Source: Ramlibacter sp. WS9
GTDB taxonomy: Bacteria > Pseudomonadota > Gammaproteobacteria > Burkholderiales > Burkholderiaceae_C
Direction of reading: 5' to 3'
NCBI RefSeq assembly: GCF_003797765.1
Contig: NZ_RKMB01000013.1
Span: 1-64,000, forward strand
DNA length: 64,000 bases
Below the pieces are notes generated by a model. It was not told the DNA's origin and did not search any database. It saw nothing but the letters and a program-made list of their open reading frames with translations. The position numbers were made by a program, and so were the translations under genes. Of this stretch, positions 57,561 to 64,000 are shown piece after piece (position 1 is the stretch's first letter; each line of letters opens with the position of its first letter).

Positions 57561-58211
57561 GTGGACGCGCTGGCCGCGCGGCTGCACGCCGCCCTGCCCC
57601 AGACCCAGTGCACCCGCTGCGGCTATCTGGATTGCGCGGGCTACGCGCAGGCTGTTGCCGCGGGCGAGGCAGAGATCAACCAGTGCCCGCCAGGCGGCGC
57701 GGAAGGCGTTGCCCGGCTGGCCGCGATCACTGGCAGGCCGGTTCTGCCATTGAACCCGGCCAACGGCGTCGAAGGCCCGCGCGCGGTCGCCGTGATCGAT
57801 GAAGCCTGGTGCATTGGCTGCACGTTGTGCATCAAGGTCTGCCCGACCGACGCCATCATGGGCAGCAACAAGCTCATGCATACGGTGATCGAGCCGTATT
57901 GCACGGGCTGCGAGTTGTGCATCCCGGCCTGCCCGGTGGACTGCATCAGCCTGGAGAACGTGACCGGACAGCGTACCGGCTGGCAGGCGTGGTCAGCGGC
58001 ACAAGCCGCCGAGGGGCTGGAAAGGTACGAATTTCACCTCATGCGTATGGCCCGCGAAGAAGAAGAAAACGCGCAGCGGCTTGAAGCCAAGGCGAAGGCC
58101 AAGCTCGCGGACTTGCCGTCCCACACGCATGGCGCCGAAGGCGCCGAGGCCGACCGCAAGCGCTCGGTGATCGAGGCGGCACTCGCCCGCGCGCGCGCCA
58201 ATCGCGGCTAG
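57561..58211 (+). CDS. rnfB: RnfB-like ferredoxin, orphan
   Basis: A 216-aa RnfB-family Fe-S protein. It has the four-Cys Fe-S domain (CTRCGYLDCAGYAQAV then NQCPPGG) and two 4Fe-4S clusters (CIGCTLCIKVCPTDAI and CTGCELCIPACPVDCI). It lacks the N-terminal membrane helix of full RnfB, and no other rnf genes are present, so it likely acts as a soluble ferredoxin. GTG start. The C terminus is a charged helix. Confidence 0.88.
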   Translation: MDALAARLHAALPQTQCTRCGYLDCAGYAQAVAAGEAEINQCPPGGAEGVARLAAITGRPVLPLNPANGVEGPRAVAVIDEAWCIGCTLCIKVCPTDAIMGSNKLMHTVIEPYCTGCELCIPACPVDCISLENVTGQRTGWQAWSAAQAAEGLERYEFHLMRMAREEEENAQRLEAKAKAKLADLPSHTHGAEGAEADRKRSVIEAALARARANRG

Positions 58212-58215
58212 AGCC

Positions 58216-58839
58216 TCACGCGGGCGACATCACGACCACCAACTGCGCCGGCTGCTTGCTGGTGCTGAGGTACACGTGGCCCACACCGCTGTCGAAATAC
58301 GCGCTCTCCATGCGCTTGAGCGCGATCGACTCGCCCGTCTCGAACCGGATACGCACGCTGCCCGACAGCACCATCACGAATTCCTGGCCGGGGTGGCGCA
58401 CGAAATCGTTGAACTCGGTGAGCGAGCGCGCGTCGATGCGGCCCCACGCGGGCGTCATGCGCTTGGTCGGGAAAGCCGTGGCCAGCATGCGCAGGTCGTA
58501 GTTCTCGGTGTCGTAGCGCGGCGCCGAGGCCAGCACCGACCGCACGGCCAGCGGAGCACCCGCATCATCGGGCGACGGCTCCGCTCCCGCCGCGCCGAAC
58601 AGCTGCGCGATGTCCACAGAGAGCGCGCGGGCCACGGCCGCAAGTTTTTCGTAACTGGCCGATACCTGGCCGAGTTCCATCTTCGACAAGGTGGACAGCG
58701 CCACGCCCGAGCTCGCGGACAGCGCCTTCAAGGTCAGCCGCCGCTGCTTGCGGATTTCACGCAGGCGCGCGCCCACACGCGCGCGGTCCGGCAGCGCCTG
58801 CGCCGCCGGGACTCTCCTCATGGTTTTCCCTGAGCTCAT
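58216..58839 (-). CDS. XRE-family regulator with C-terminal cupin
   Basis: A 207-aa regulator with an N-terminal XRE helix-turn-helix (about residues 22-80, RLREIRKQRRLTLKALSASS) and a C-terminal cupin sensor (about 120-205, HPGQEFVMVLSGSVRIRF). The cupin is the usual ligand-binding part in this class, which often controls amino-acid or polyamine catabolism. The ATG at 58839 is listed; an ATG at 58821 is possible. A 34-bp palindrome lies between it and the divergent oxidase gene. Confidence 0.9.
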   Translation of the reverse strand: MSSGKTMRRVPAAQALPDRARVGARLREIRKQRRLTLKALSASSGVALSTLSKMELGQVSASYEKLAAVARALSVDIAQLFGAAGAEPSPDDAGAPLAVRSVLASAPRYDTENYDLRMLATAFPTKRMTPAWGRIDARSLTEFNDFVRHPGQEFVMVLSGSVRIRFETGESIALKRMESAYFDSGVGHVYLSTSKQPAQLVVVMSPA

Positions 58840-58845
58840 GGCATG

Positions 58846-58879
58846 ATTCTCGCATGAGAGAATTCTCAAATGCGAGAAT
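58846..58879. promoter_or_regulatory. 34-bp palindromic operator between XRE-cupin and FAD oxidase genes
   Basis: The outer arms ATTCTCGCAT (58846-58855) and ATGCGAGAAT (58870-58879) are exact reverse complements, and the centre GAGAATTCTC (58858-58867) is itself palindromic on the same axis. Only 2 nt on each side (58856-58857 and 58868-58869) break the symmetry. The right arm contains the ATG of the oxidase gene. It is the natural binding site for the divergent XRE regulator. Confidence 0.8.
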
Positions 58880-59997
58880 TTGATGTTGCCATCATCGGCG
58901 CCGGCATCGCCGGGGCTTCCCTGGGCTACCGACTGGCCCCGCGCTGCGCAGTGGCCGTGCTCGAGCGCGAGACCCAGCCCGGCTACCACGCCACAGGCCG
59001 GTCCGCCGCCATGTTCATGGAAAGCTACGGGCCGCCGATGGTGCGCGCCCTCACCCGTGCCAGCCGGGCCTTCTACCAGGCACCGCCGGCCGGCTTTGCG
59101 GAGCATGCCCTGCTCGCCCCGCGCGGCGCGCTGTACGTCGCCACGCACGAGCAAGCCCACTTGCTGGGCGAGACGCAGGCCGAGCTGGAGGCCACCGGCA
59201 GCCGCGTCGAGCGGCTGGACGCCGCCGCAACGCTGGCGAAAGCGCCCTGCCTGCGGCCCGAGACGGTGCACGGCGCACTGTTCGAGAGCGACGCGCAGGA
59301 CATCGACGTCGGTGCACTGCACCAGGGCTTCCTGCGCGGGCTTCGCGCGTCGGGTGGCGTCGTGCGCACCGGCGCAGAAGTTGTGGGTGCCACGCGCGAT
59401 GGCGATGCCTGGAAAATCGAATTGACGGGCGGAGAGTTGCTGCGCGCGCGCGTCGTCGTTGACGCGGCGGGCGCCTGGGCTGACGCGGTTGCGCGCGTCT
59501 TCGGCGCCGCACCGCTTGGCCTGGAGCCACGCCGGCGCAGCGCCTTCACATTCAAGCCGCCCGAGGGCGTCGATGTCTCCGCCTGGCCGGCCGTGGCGGG
59601 CATCGACGAGAGCTACTACTTCAAGCCGGACGCGGGGCAGTTGCTCGGCTCGCCCGCGAACGCAGACCCCACCGTGGCCCACGACGTGGTGCCGGAGGAA
59701 CTCGACATCGCGATGGGCATTCACCAGATCGAGACCGCCACGACGCTCAGCATCCGGCGCCCCAGCGCAACCTGGGCCGGCTTGCGCACGTTTGCACCGG
59801 ACGGCGAAATCGTCATCGGCTGGGACGACGGCTGCGAGGGATTTTTCTGGCTCGCCGGCCAAGGCGGCTATGGCATCCAGAGTGCGGCCGGCGCCTCCGA
59901 ACTGGCGGCCGCACTCGTGCTCCACGAGCCACTGCCTGCGGCCCTGCATGCGCAGGGTGTGGACGCGCGCCTCGTCTCGCCGAACCGCCTGCGCTGA
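58870..59997 (+). CDS. FAD-dependent oxidoreductase (DAO family)
   Basis: A 375-aa flavoprotein of the glycine/D-amino-acid oxidase family. The FAD-binding motif is IIGAGIAGASLGYRL (residues 9-23), followed by ATGRSAAMFMESYG and the C-terminal WLAGQGGYGIQSAAG. The ATG at 58870 lies inside the operator palindrome. First gene of the oxidase - Bug binding protein - amidase operon. The substrate is likely an amine or amino acid but cannot be named. Confidence 0.86.
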   Translation: MREFDVAIIGAGIAGASLGYRLAPRCAVAVLERETQPGYHATGRSAAMFMESYGPPMVRALTRASRAFYQAPPAGFAEHALLAPRGALYVATHEQAHLLGETQAELEATGSRVERLDAAATLAKAPCLRPETVHGALFESDAQDIDVGALHQGFLRGLRASGGVVRTGAEVVGATRDGDAWKIELTGGELLRARVVVDAAGAWADAVARVFGAAPLGLEPRRRSAFTFKPPEGVDVSAWPAVAGIDESYYFKPDAGQLLGSPANADPTVAHDVVPEELDIAMGIHQIETATTLSIRRPSATWAGLRTFAPDGEIVIGWDDGCEGFFWLAGQGGYGIQSAAGASELAAALVLHEPLPAALHAQGVDARLVSPNRLR

Positions 59998-60020
59998 ACA
60001 CTTCACTTGCAAGGACACTC

Positions 60021-60974
60021 ATGAAACGCTTCGCATTCCTTCTGGCCGCCCTCGTCGCAAGCGCCTCGGCTGCGGCCTTCCCCGACCGCCCCATCACTCT
60101 GGTCGTGCCCTACCCACCCGGCGGAGCGACCGACGTCATCGGCCGCATCGTGGCCAAGGGCATGGCGCAGCGGCTGGGGCAGCCGGTGGTCGTGGACAAC
60201 AAGGCCGGCGCGGGAACGGCCATCGGCGCGACCGCGGTAGCCCAGGCGGCGGCCGATGGCTACGCGCTCCTCATCAGCTCCAACACCACGTTCACCGTCA
60301 CGCCCGCGCTGCGGCCCAAGCTCGCTTTCGATCCGCAGAAGAGCTTCGAATCCATCGGCCTCATCGGCACGTCGCCGCTCGTGTTGCTGGCCAACCCGTC
60401 CGTGCCCGCCGCCAACGTGAAGGAAGTCGTGGCATTGGCCAAGGCGCGGCCCGCCAAGCTGGCGTATGGATCGTTCGGTTCGGGAACGACATCGCACTTT
60501 GCCGGCGAGATGTTCAAGCTGGTGTCCGGCGCGGACCTGCTGCACGTGCCATACAAAGGCAGCGCACCCGCGATGACGGACCTGATCGCGGGCCAGGTGC
60601 AGTTCACTTTCGATACCAACGTTGCTGCCCTGCCGATGCTGCAGGCCGGCCGCGTCAAGGCCATCGCGGTCACCTCGCTGCAGCGCTCGCCGTCGCTGCC
60701 CAACGTGCCGACCATCGCCGAATCGGGCTACCCCGATTTCGAGATGGTGCCGTGGATCGCTGTCGTGGCACCGCGCGGCTTGCCGCAGCCCGTGCAGAAA
60801 GCCTTGAGCAAGGCGCTGATCGACACACTGGCGGACCCGGTCATTCGCGACAGCCTTCAGAAGGCCGGCCTGGATGTGGCCTACCAGCCCGGCAGCGTGT
60901 ACGACACCAAGGTGGCCAGGGAGTTGCCGCAATTGCGCGCCTATGTGCACAAGGCGAAGATTCAGGCGGATTGA
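60021..60974 (+). CDS. Bug-type substrate-binding protein (TctC family)
   Basis: A 317-aa periplasmic binding protein of the Bug family that is hugely expanded in Burkholderiales. A signal peptide (MKRFAFLLAALVASASAAAF) is followed by the family start FPDRPITLVVPYPPGGATD. No TctA/TctB membrane subunits are encoded here, so it is an orphan receptor, as is common. SD AAGGA. It lies 23 nt after the oxidase and 10 nt before the amidase. Confidence 0.93.
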   Translation: MKRFAFLLAALVASASAAAFPDRPITLVVPYPPGGATDVIGRIVAKGMAQRLGQPVVVDNKAGAGTAIGATAVAQAAADGYALLISSNTTFTVTPALRPKLAFDPQKSFESIGLIGTSPLVLLANPSVPAANVKEVVALAKARPAKLAYGSFGSGTTSHFAGEMFKLVSGADLLHVPYKGSAPAMTDLIAGQVQFTFDTNVAALPMLQAGRVKAIAVTSLQRSPSLPNVPTIAESGYPDFEMVPWIAVVAPRGLPQPVQKALSKALIDTLADPVIRDSLQKAGLDVAYQPGSVYDTKVARELPQLRAYVHKAKIQAD

Positions 60975-60984
60975 AGAGGACGGC

Positions 60985-62508
60985 ATGGCACACGATCACG
61001 ACCTACCCCAGCTCAGCGCGGCGCGCTTGCGGCGCCTGATCGGCACGCGCCAGATATCCCCGGTCGAATTGCTCGACGCGTGCATCGCACGCATCGAACG
61101 GTACAACCCCGCGGTCAATGCGGTCACGGCCACCGACTTCGAGCGGGCGCGGGAGCACGCACGCGCCGCGGAAGCCGCCGTGATGCGCGGCGACGCCCTC
61201 GGGCCCCTGCACGGGCTGCCCCTGGGCGTCAAAGACCTGCAGGACACGGCCGGGCTGCTCACCACGCACGGCAACGTCGGCCTGCGCGGCAACGTGCCGG
61301 CTGCCGACAACACGCTGGTCGCACGGCTGCGGCGCGCCGGCGCGATCGTGACCGCCAAGACCAACGTGCCCGACATGGGCGCGGGGGCGAACACCCGCAA
61401 TCCGGTATGGGGTGCCACCGGAAATCCGTTCGATCCATCGCTCAACGCCGGCGGCTCGTCCGGCGGGTCGGCCGCAGCGCTGGCGTGCGATTTGCTGCCG
61501 CTGTGCACCGGCTCGGACACCGGCGGATCGCTGCGCATTCCGGCTGCGTTGTGCGGCGTCGTCGGATTGCGCCCGTCGCCGGGGCTCGTCGCCAACAATG
61601 CGCGTGCGTTGGGCTGGTCGGTGATTTCCGTCCTGGGGCCGATGGGGCGATCCGTCGACGACGTCTCGCTGATGCTCTCCGCAAGCCTGGGCGTCGACAC
61701 GCGCGATCCGCTCTCTCATGCGGCCGCGCCCGAGGCGTTCTGGCCCGCAGGCGCAGCGGATTTGTCGGGGCTGCGCGTGGGGTACACCGAGGACTTCGGC
61801 CTGTGCATCGTCGACCCAGGCGTTCGCCGCACATTCCGCTCGCGCGTCGAGTCGATTCGGCCGCTGGTGGCGGCGTGCGAGCCCATTGAACTGGAGTTGG
61901 GCGACGCCGACCGCGCCTTCGACGTGCTGCGCGCCGAGGCTTTCGTTGCCGCCTACGCGGACGTTTACAAGAACGCGCCGGAAACCCTGGGCCCCAACGT
62001 GCGCGCCAACGTCGAGATGGCCGGCTCGATCACCCTCGGCGATCGCGCCTGGGCTCACCTGCAGCAGACCCACATTGCCCGGCAGTTCGCCCGCGCATTC
62101 GAGCGCTACGACCTGATCATTGCGCCGACCACGCCGGTGTCCGCCTTCCCCTGGACCGAGCTGTATGCCAAAGAGATCGACGGCCAGGCCATGCGCAACT
62201 ACTACCACTGGCTGGGCCTGACCTACGTCGTGACGCTCGCCACGAACCCGGCGCTGTCGCTGCCTTGCGGCCGCGACGAACAAGGCATGCCGTTCGGCTT
62301 GCAGGTGATCGGGCGCCTGCGGGAAGACGCCGCGTTGCTGCGGGCAGCGAAGGCGCTCGAGGAGGCATGGGCCGGCGATGCCGATACGGCCAGGCCCGTG
62401 CCGGACTTCACCGCGCTCGAGCAGCCGAGGCCCGAGCTCAAGAGCATCGTGACGCATCCGCCGCTCGTGGACGGTGGCTCCAACGGCGCGGCGCCTGTCG
62501 CTGTCTAG
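60985..62508 (+). CDS. Amidase (amidase-signature family)
   Basis: A 507-aa amidase with the Ser-cisSer-Lys triad: Lys83 in LGVKDLQDTAG, cis-Ser in NAGGSSGGSAAAL (about 158-159) and the nucleophile Ser182 in GSDTGGSLRIPAA. It hydrolyses a carboxamide in the family's known chemistry. The GAGGA preceding the ATG at 60985 sets the start. Third gene of the operon; its product could feed the oxidase or be taken up with the Bug protein (inference). Confidence 0.92.
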   Translation: MAHDHDLPQLSAARLRRLIGTRQISPVELLDACIARIERYNPAVNAVTATDFERAREHARAAEAAVMRGDALGPLHGLPLGVKDLQDTAGLLTTHGNVGLRGNVPAADNTLVARLRRAGAIVTAKTNVPDMGAGANTRNPVWGATGNPFDPSLNAGGSSGGSAAALACDLLPLCTGSDTGGSLRIPAALCGVVGLRPSPGLVANNARALGWSVISVLGPMGRSVDDVSLMLSASLGVDTRDPLSHAAAPEAFWPAGAADLSGLRVGYTEDFGLCIVDPGVRRTFRSRVESIRPLVAACEPIELELGDADRAFDVLRAEAFVAAYADVYKNAPETLGPNVRANVEMAGSITLGDRAWAHLQQTHIARQFARAFERYDLIIAPTTPVSAFPWTELYAKEIDGQAMRNYYHWLGLTYVVTLATNPALSLPCGRDEQGMPFGLQVIGRLREDAALLRAAKALEEAWAGDADTARPVPDFTALEQPRPELKSIVTHPPLVDGGSNGAAPVAV

Positions 62509-62528
62509 GCGCCAAAGACCGGCGCGCT

Positions 62529-62969
62529 TCAACCCAGCGCGTCGTTGACCGTCTCGTTGAACTCAGTGACGCTCATCGCCGCGCCGATCTCGCGCGGCAG
62601 CGCATCGCGCACCGAGAACACACCCAGGATCTTGCCCCCCGGCCCGACGATGGGAAGGTGGCGAAAGCCCCGTTCGATCATGATGACGACGGCATCGGAC
62701 ACCGCCGTTTCGGGCGACACGCATTGCGGGTTGTGCGTCATCACCGCCGAGACCTGTGTCTTCTCCGGGTTGAGCGCCTTCGCCAGCACCCGTGTCATCA
62801 GGTCGCGCTCAGTGACAATGCCGAGCAGTTTTTCGGGCGGCTCCATGATCAACACGCTGCCGCAGCTCGCGCGCGTCATCACGCACGCCGCTTCCCAGAC
62901 ACTGGCCGTGGGCCCCAGGCTGAGCACGTGCTTGTGGGACATGGACTGGAAGACGGTGCGTTCGGTCAT
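62529..62969 (-). CDS. CBS-domain pair protein
   Basis: A 146-aa protein with two tandem CBS domains (about residues 8-65 and 75-135; motifs GIVTERDLMTRVLA and GFRHLPIVGPGGKILGVFSV). Such pairs bind adenosine nucleotides and act as energy sensors. It lies 58 nt downstream of the korB-like gene and may be cotranscribed with it. The ATG at 62969 is preferred; the upstream frame is not CBS-like. Confidence 0.88.
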   Translation of the reverse strand: MTERTVFQSMSHKHVLSLGPTASVWEAACVMTRASCGSVLIMEPPEKLLGIVTERDLMTRVLAKALNPEKTQVSAVMTHNPQCVSPETAVSDAVVIMIERGFRHLPIVGPGGKILGVFSVRDALPREIGAAMSVTEFNETVNDALG

Positions 62970-63027
62970 GGTGCGACCCCTGTTGAGCGATGAAAGCCTT
63001 GCAAAGAATGCGCCAACTAGTGCGCCG

Positions 63028-64000
63028 CTAGCGCAGCGACGCGTTGATTTTGTCGAGAGCGGGCCCACCCGGGCACAGCTGCGCGGCTTCCAGTGTGTTG
63101 AGTGGCGCCGCACTGGTGTTCAGTGCCATGTGCAGGTCGGTCGCGAGTGGATCCACGTACAGCAAGCCGGTCACGATTTCGCCCCGTGCCTGATGCTGCT
63201 GCATGTACGCCATGGCGCTGTAACGATTCGTCGCGTCGTAGTCCGCGTGCAGGCTGCGCAGGCGCAGCAGCGAGCCATCGTGCTGCCGCACGTCGACAAC
63301 TTCACCCGGCGCAGCTTGGACAGTGATCTCATCGCGGTGAGCGATGAAGTCGATGCGGCTCACCGCTTCGTTGTGCTCGCGCACATAGTCGTAACTCTTG
63401 GTGCTGCCCGGGTGGTTGTTGAACGCCACGCAAGGGCTGATCACGTCGATGAAAGCCGCGCCGCCATGCGAGATCGCGCCCTTGATGAGCGGCACCAGCT
63501 GCTCCTTGTTGCCCGAGAAGGCACGGCCCACGTAAGTCGCGCCCAGCTCCAGCGCCATGGCCACCAGGTCGACCGGGCTGTCGCTGTTGATCACGCCCTT
63601 CTTGCTCTTGGAGCCGCTGTCGGCCGTGGCCGAGAACTGGCCCTTGGTCAGCCCGTAGACGCCGTTGTTCTCGACGATGTAGGCCATGCGCACGCCGCGC
63701 CGCATCGCATGCGCGAACTGGCCCAAGCCGATGGACGCCGAGTCGCCATCGCCCGAAACGCCCAGGTAGAGCAGATCCCGGTTCGCCAGATTGGCGCCCG
63801 TCAGCACCGAAGGCATGCGCCCGTGCACCGTGTTGAAGCCGTGCGAGGCACCAAGAAAATAATCCGGCGTCTTGGAGCTGCACCCGATGCCCGACAGCTT
63901 GGCCACGCGGTGCGGCTCGATGTCCAGCTCCCAGCAAGCCTGGATGATCGCGGCGGAGATCGAGTCGTGCCCGCAGCCCGCGCACAGCGTCGAAATCTTG
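63028..64000 (-). CDS. korB: 2-oxoacid:ferredoxin oxidoreductase beta subunit, 5' end beyond window
   Basis: About 323 codons are visible and the frame is open to the right edge, so the start is missing. It contains the ThDP-domain Cys motif CAGCGHDSIS near the cut edge, KLSGIGCSSKTPDYFLGASH, the ThDP/Mg motif GDGDSASIGLGQFAHAMRR and ENNGVYGLTKGQFS. These match the beta subunit of 2-oxoacid:ferredoxin (KorB-like) oxidoreductases; the specific acid (2-oxoglutarate or other) is uncertain. The alpha subunit would lie upstream, outside the window. Confidence 0.88.
   Translation of the reverse strand, partial: KISTLCAGCGHDSISAAIIQACWELDIEPHRVAKLSGIGCSSKTPDYFLGASHGFNTVHGRMPSVLTGANLANRDLLYLGVSGDGDSASIGLGQFAHAMRRGVRMAYIVENNGVYGLTKGQFSATADSGSKSKKGVINSDSPVDLVAMALELGATYVGRAFSGNKEQLVPLIKGAISHGGAAFIDVISPCVAFNNHPGSTKSYDYVREHNEAVSRIDFIAHRDEITVQAAPGEVVDVRQHDGSLLRLRSLHADYDATNRYSAMAYMQQHQARGEIVTGLLYVDPLATDLHMALNTSAAPLNTLEAAQLCPGGPALDKINASLR

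Noticed and set aside
56060..57613. N-terminal extension of the dioxygenase frame opposite phaZ
   Set aside because: Antisense to a well-defined depolymerase; the true start is the Tat-like ATG at 56059.
1..64000. CRISPR arrays, insertion sequences, prophage or integron
   Set aside because: No regularly spaced repeats, transposases, integrases or phage structural genes are seen; the content is housekeeping and metabolic.

Overview
The window is GC-rich chromosomal DNA that is almost fully coding and reads as a member of the Burkholderiales, most likely Comamonadaceae (Ramlibacter/Variovorax/Acidovorax-like). The support is the gene content (isc cluster, BamD, PhaZ depolymerase, a Bug-type binding protein, a lipoyl-domain E3 in the PDH operon) and GC-clamped palindromic repeats between and inside genes. 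The genus is inference. I see no phage, insertion sequence, CRISPR array or integron. Two genes are cut by the window edges (rluB on the left, a korB-like gene on the right).

Layout. 1-8.9 kb: rluB, scpB, rluD facing bamD, a DinG/YoaA-type helicase, a YdcH-like protein, a PP2C phosphatase, a secreted coiled-coil protein and zapE. 8.9-16.7 kb: the 2-oxoglutarate dehydrogenase operon (sucA-sucB-lpd, running into zapE) with strong hairpins between sucA and sucB, preceded by prpE. 16.7-26.1 kb: an isochorismatase-like hydrolase, a degenerate GGDEF membrane protein, two back-to-back two-component systems, a PQQ-type sugar dehydrogenase, and an NlpC/P60 hydrolase coupled to a type IV pilin-like protein. 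26.1-33 kb: the pyruvate dehydrogenase operon aceE-aceF-(proteasome-like Ntn hydrolase)-lpdA. 33-44.7 kb: a FixLJ-like system divergent from aceE, folD, an M3 peptidase, a thioredoxin-fold protein, rpiA, pyrD, an FAD oxidoreductase with an N-formylglutamate amidohydrolase, and an NHL-repeat lipoprotein. 44.7-51.2 kb: tRNA-Val, dnaQ and the complete iscRSUA-hscBA-fdx cluster. 51.2-64 kb: a low-molecular-weight phosphatase, uvrB, tyrB, a DODA-type dioxygenase, phaZ, an orphan rnfB, then an XRE-cupin regulator divergent from an FAD oxidase / Bug binding protein / amidase operon, a CBS protein and the korB-like gene.

How the genes work together. The window holds much of central 2-oxoacid metabolism: two complete 2-oxoacid dehydrogenase complexes, each with its own E3, plus part of a ferredoxin-dependent 2-oxoacid oxidoreductase and the Fe-S assembly machinery such enzymes need. 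The most unusual points are a proteasome-family hydrolase co-translated with the pyruvate dehydrogenase E3, palindromic repeats inserted in frame into the inter-domain linkers of both aceF and lpdA, and a compact catabolic cluster controlled from a 34-bp palindrome that contains the first gene's start codon. No stretch longer than about 230 bases lacks a gene.
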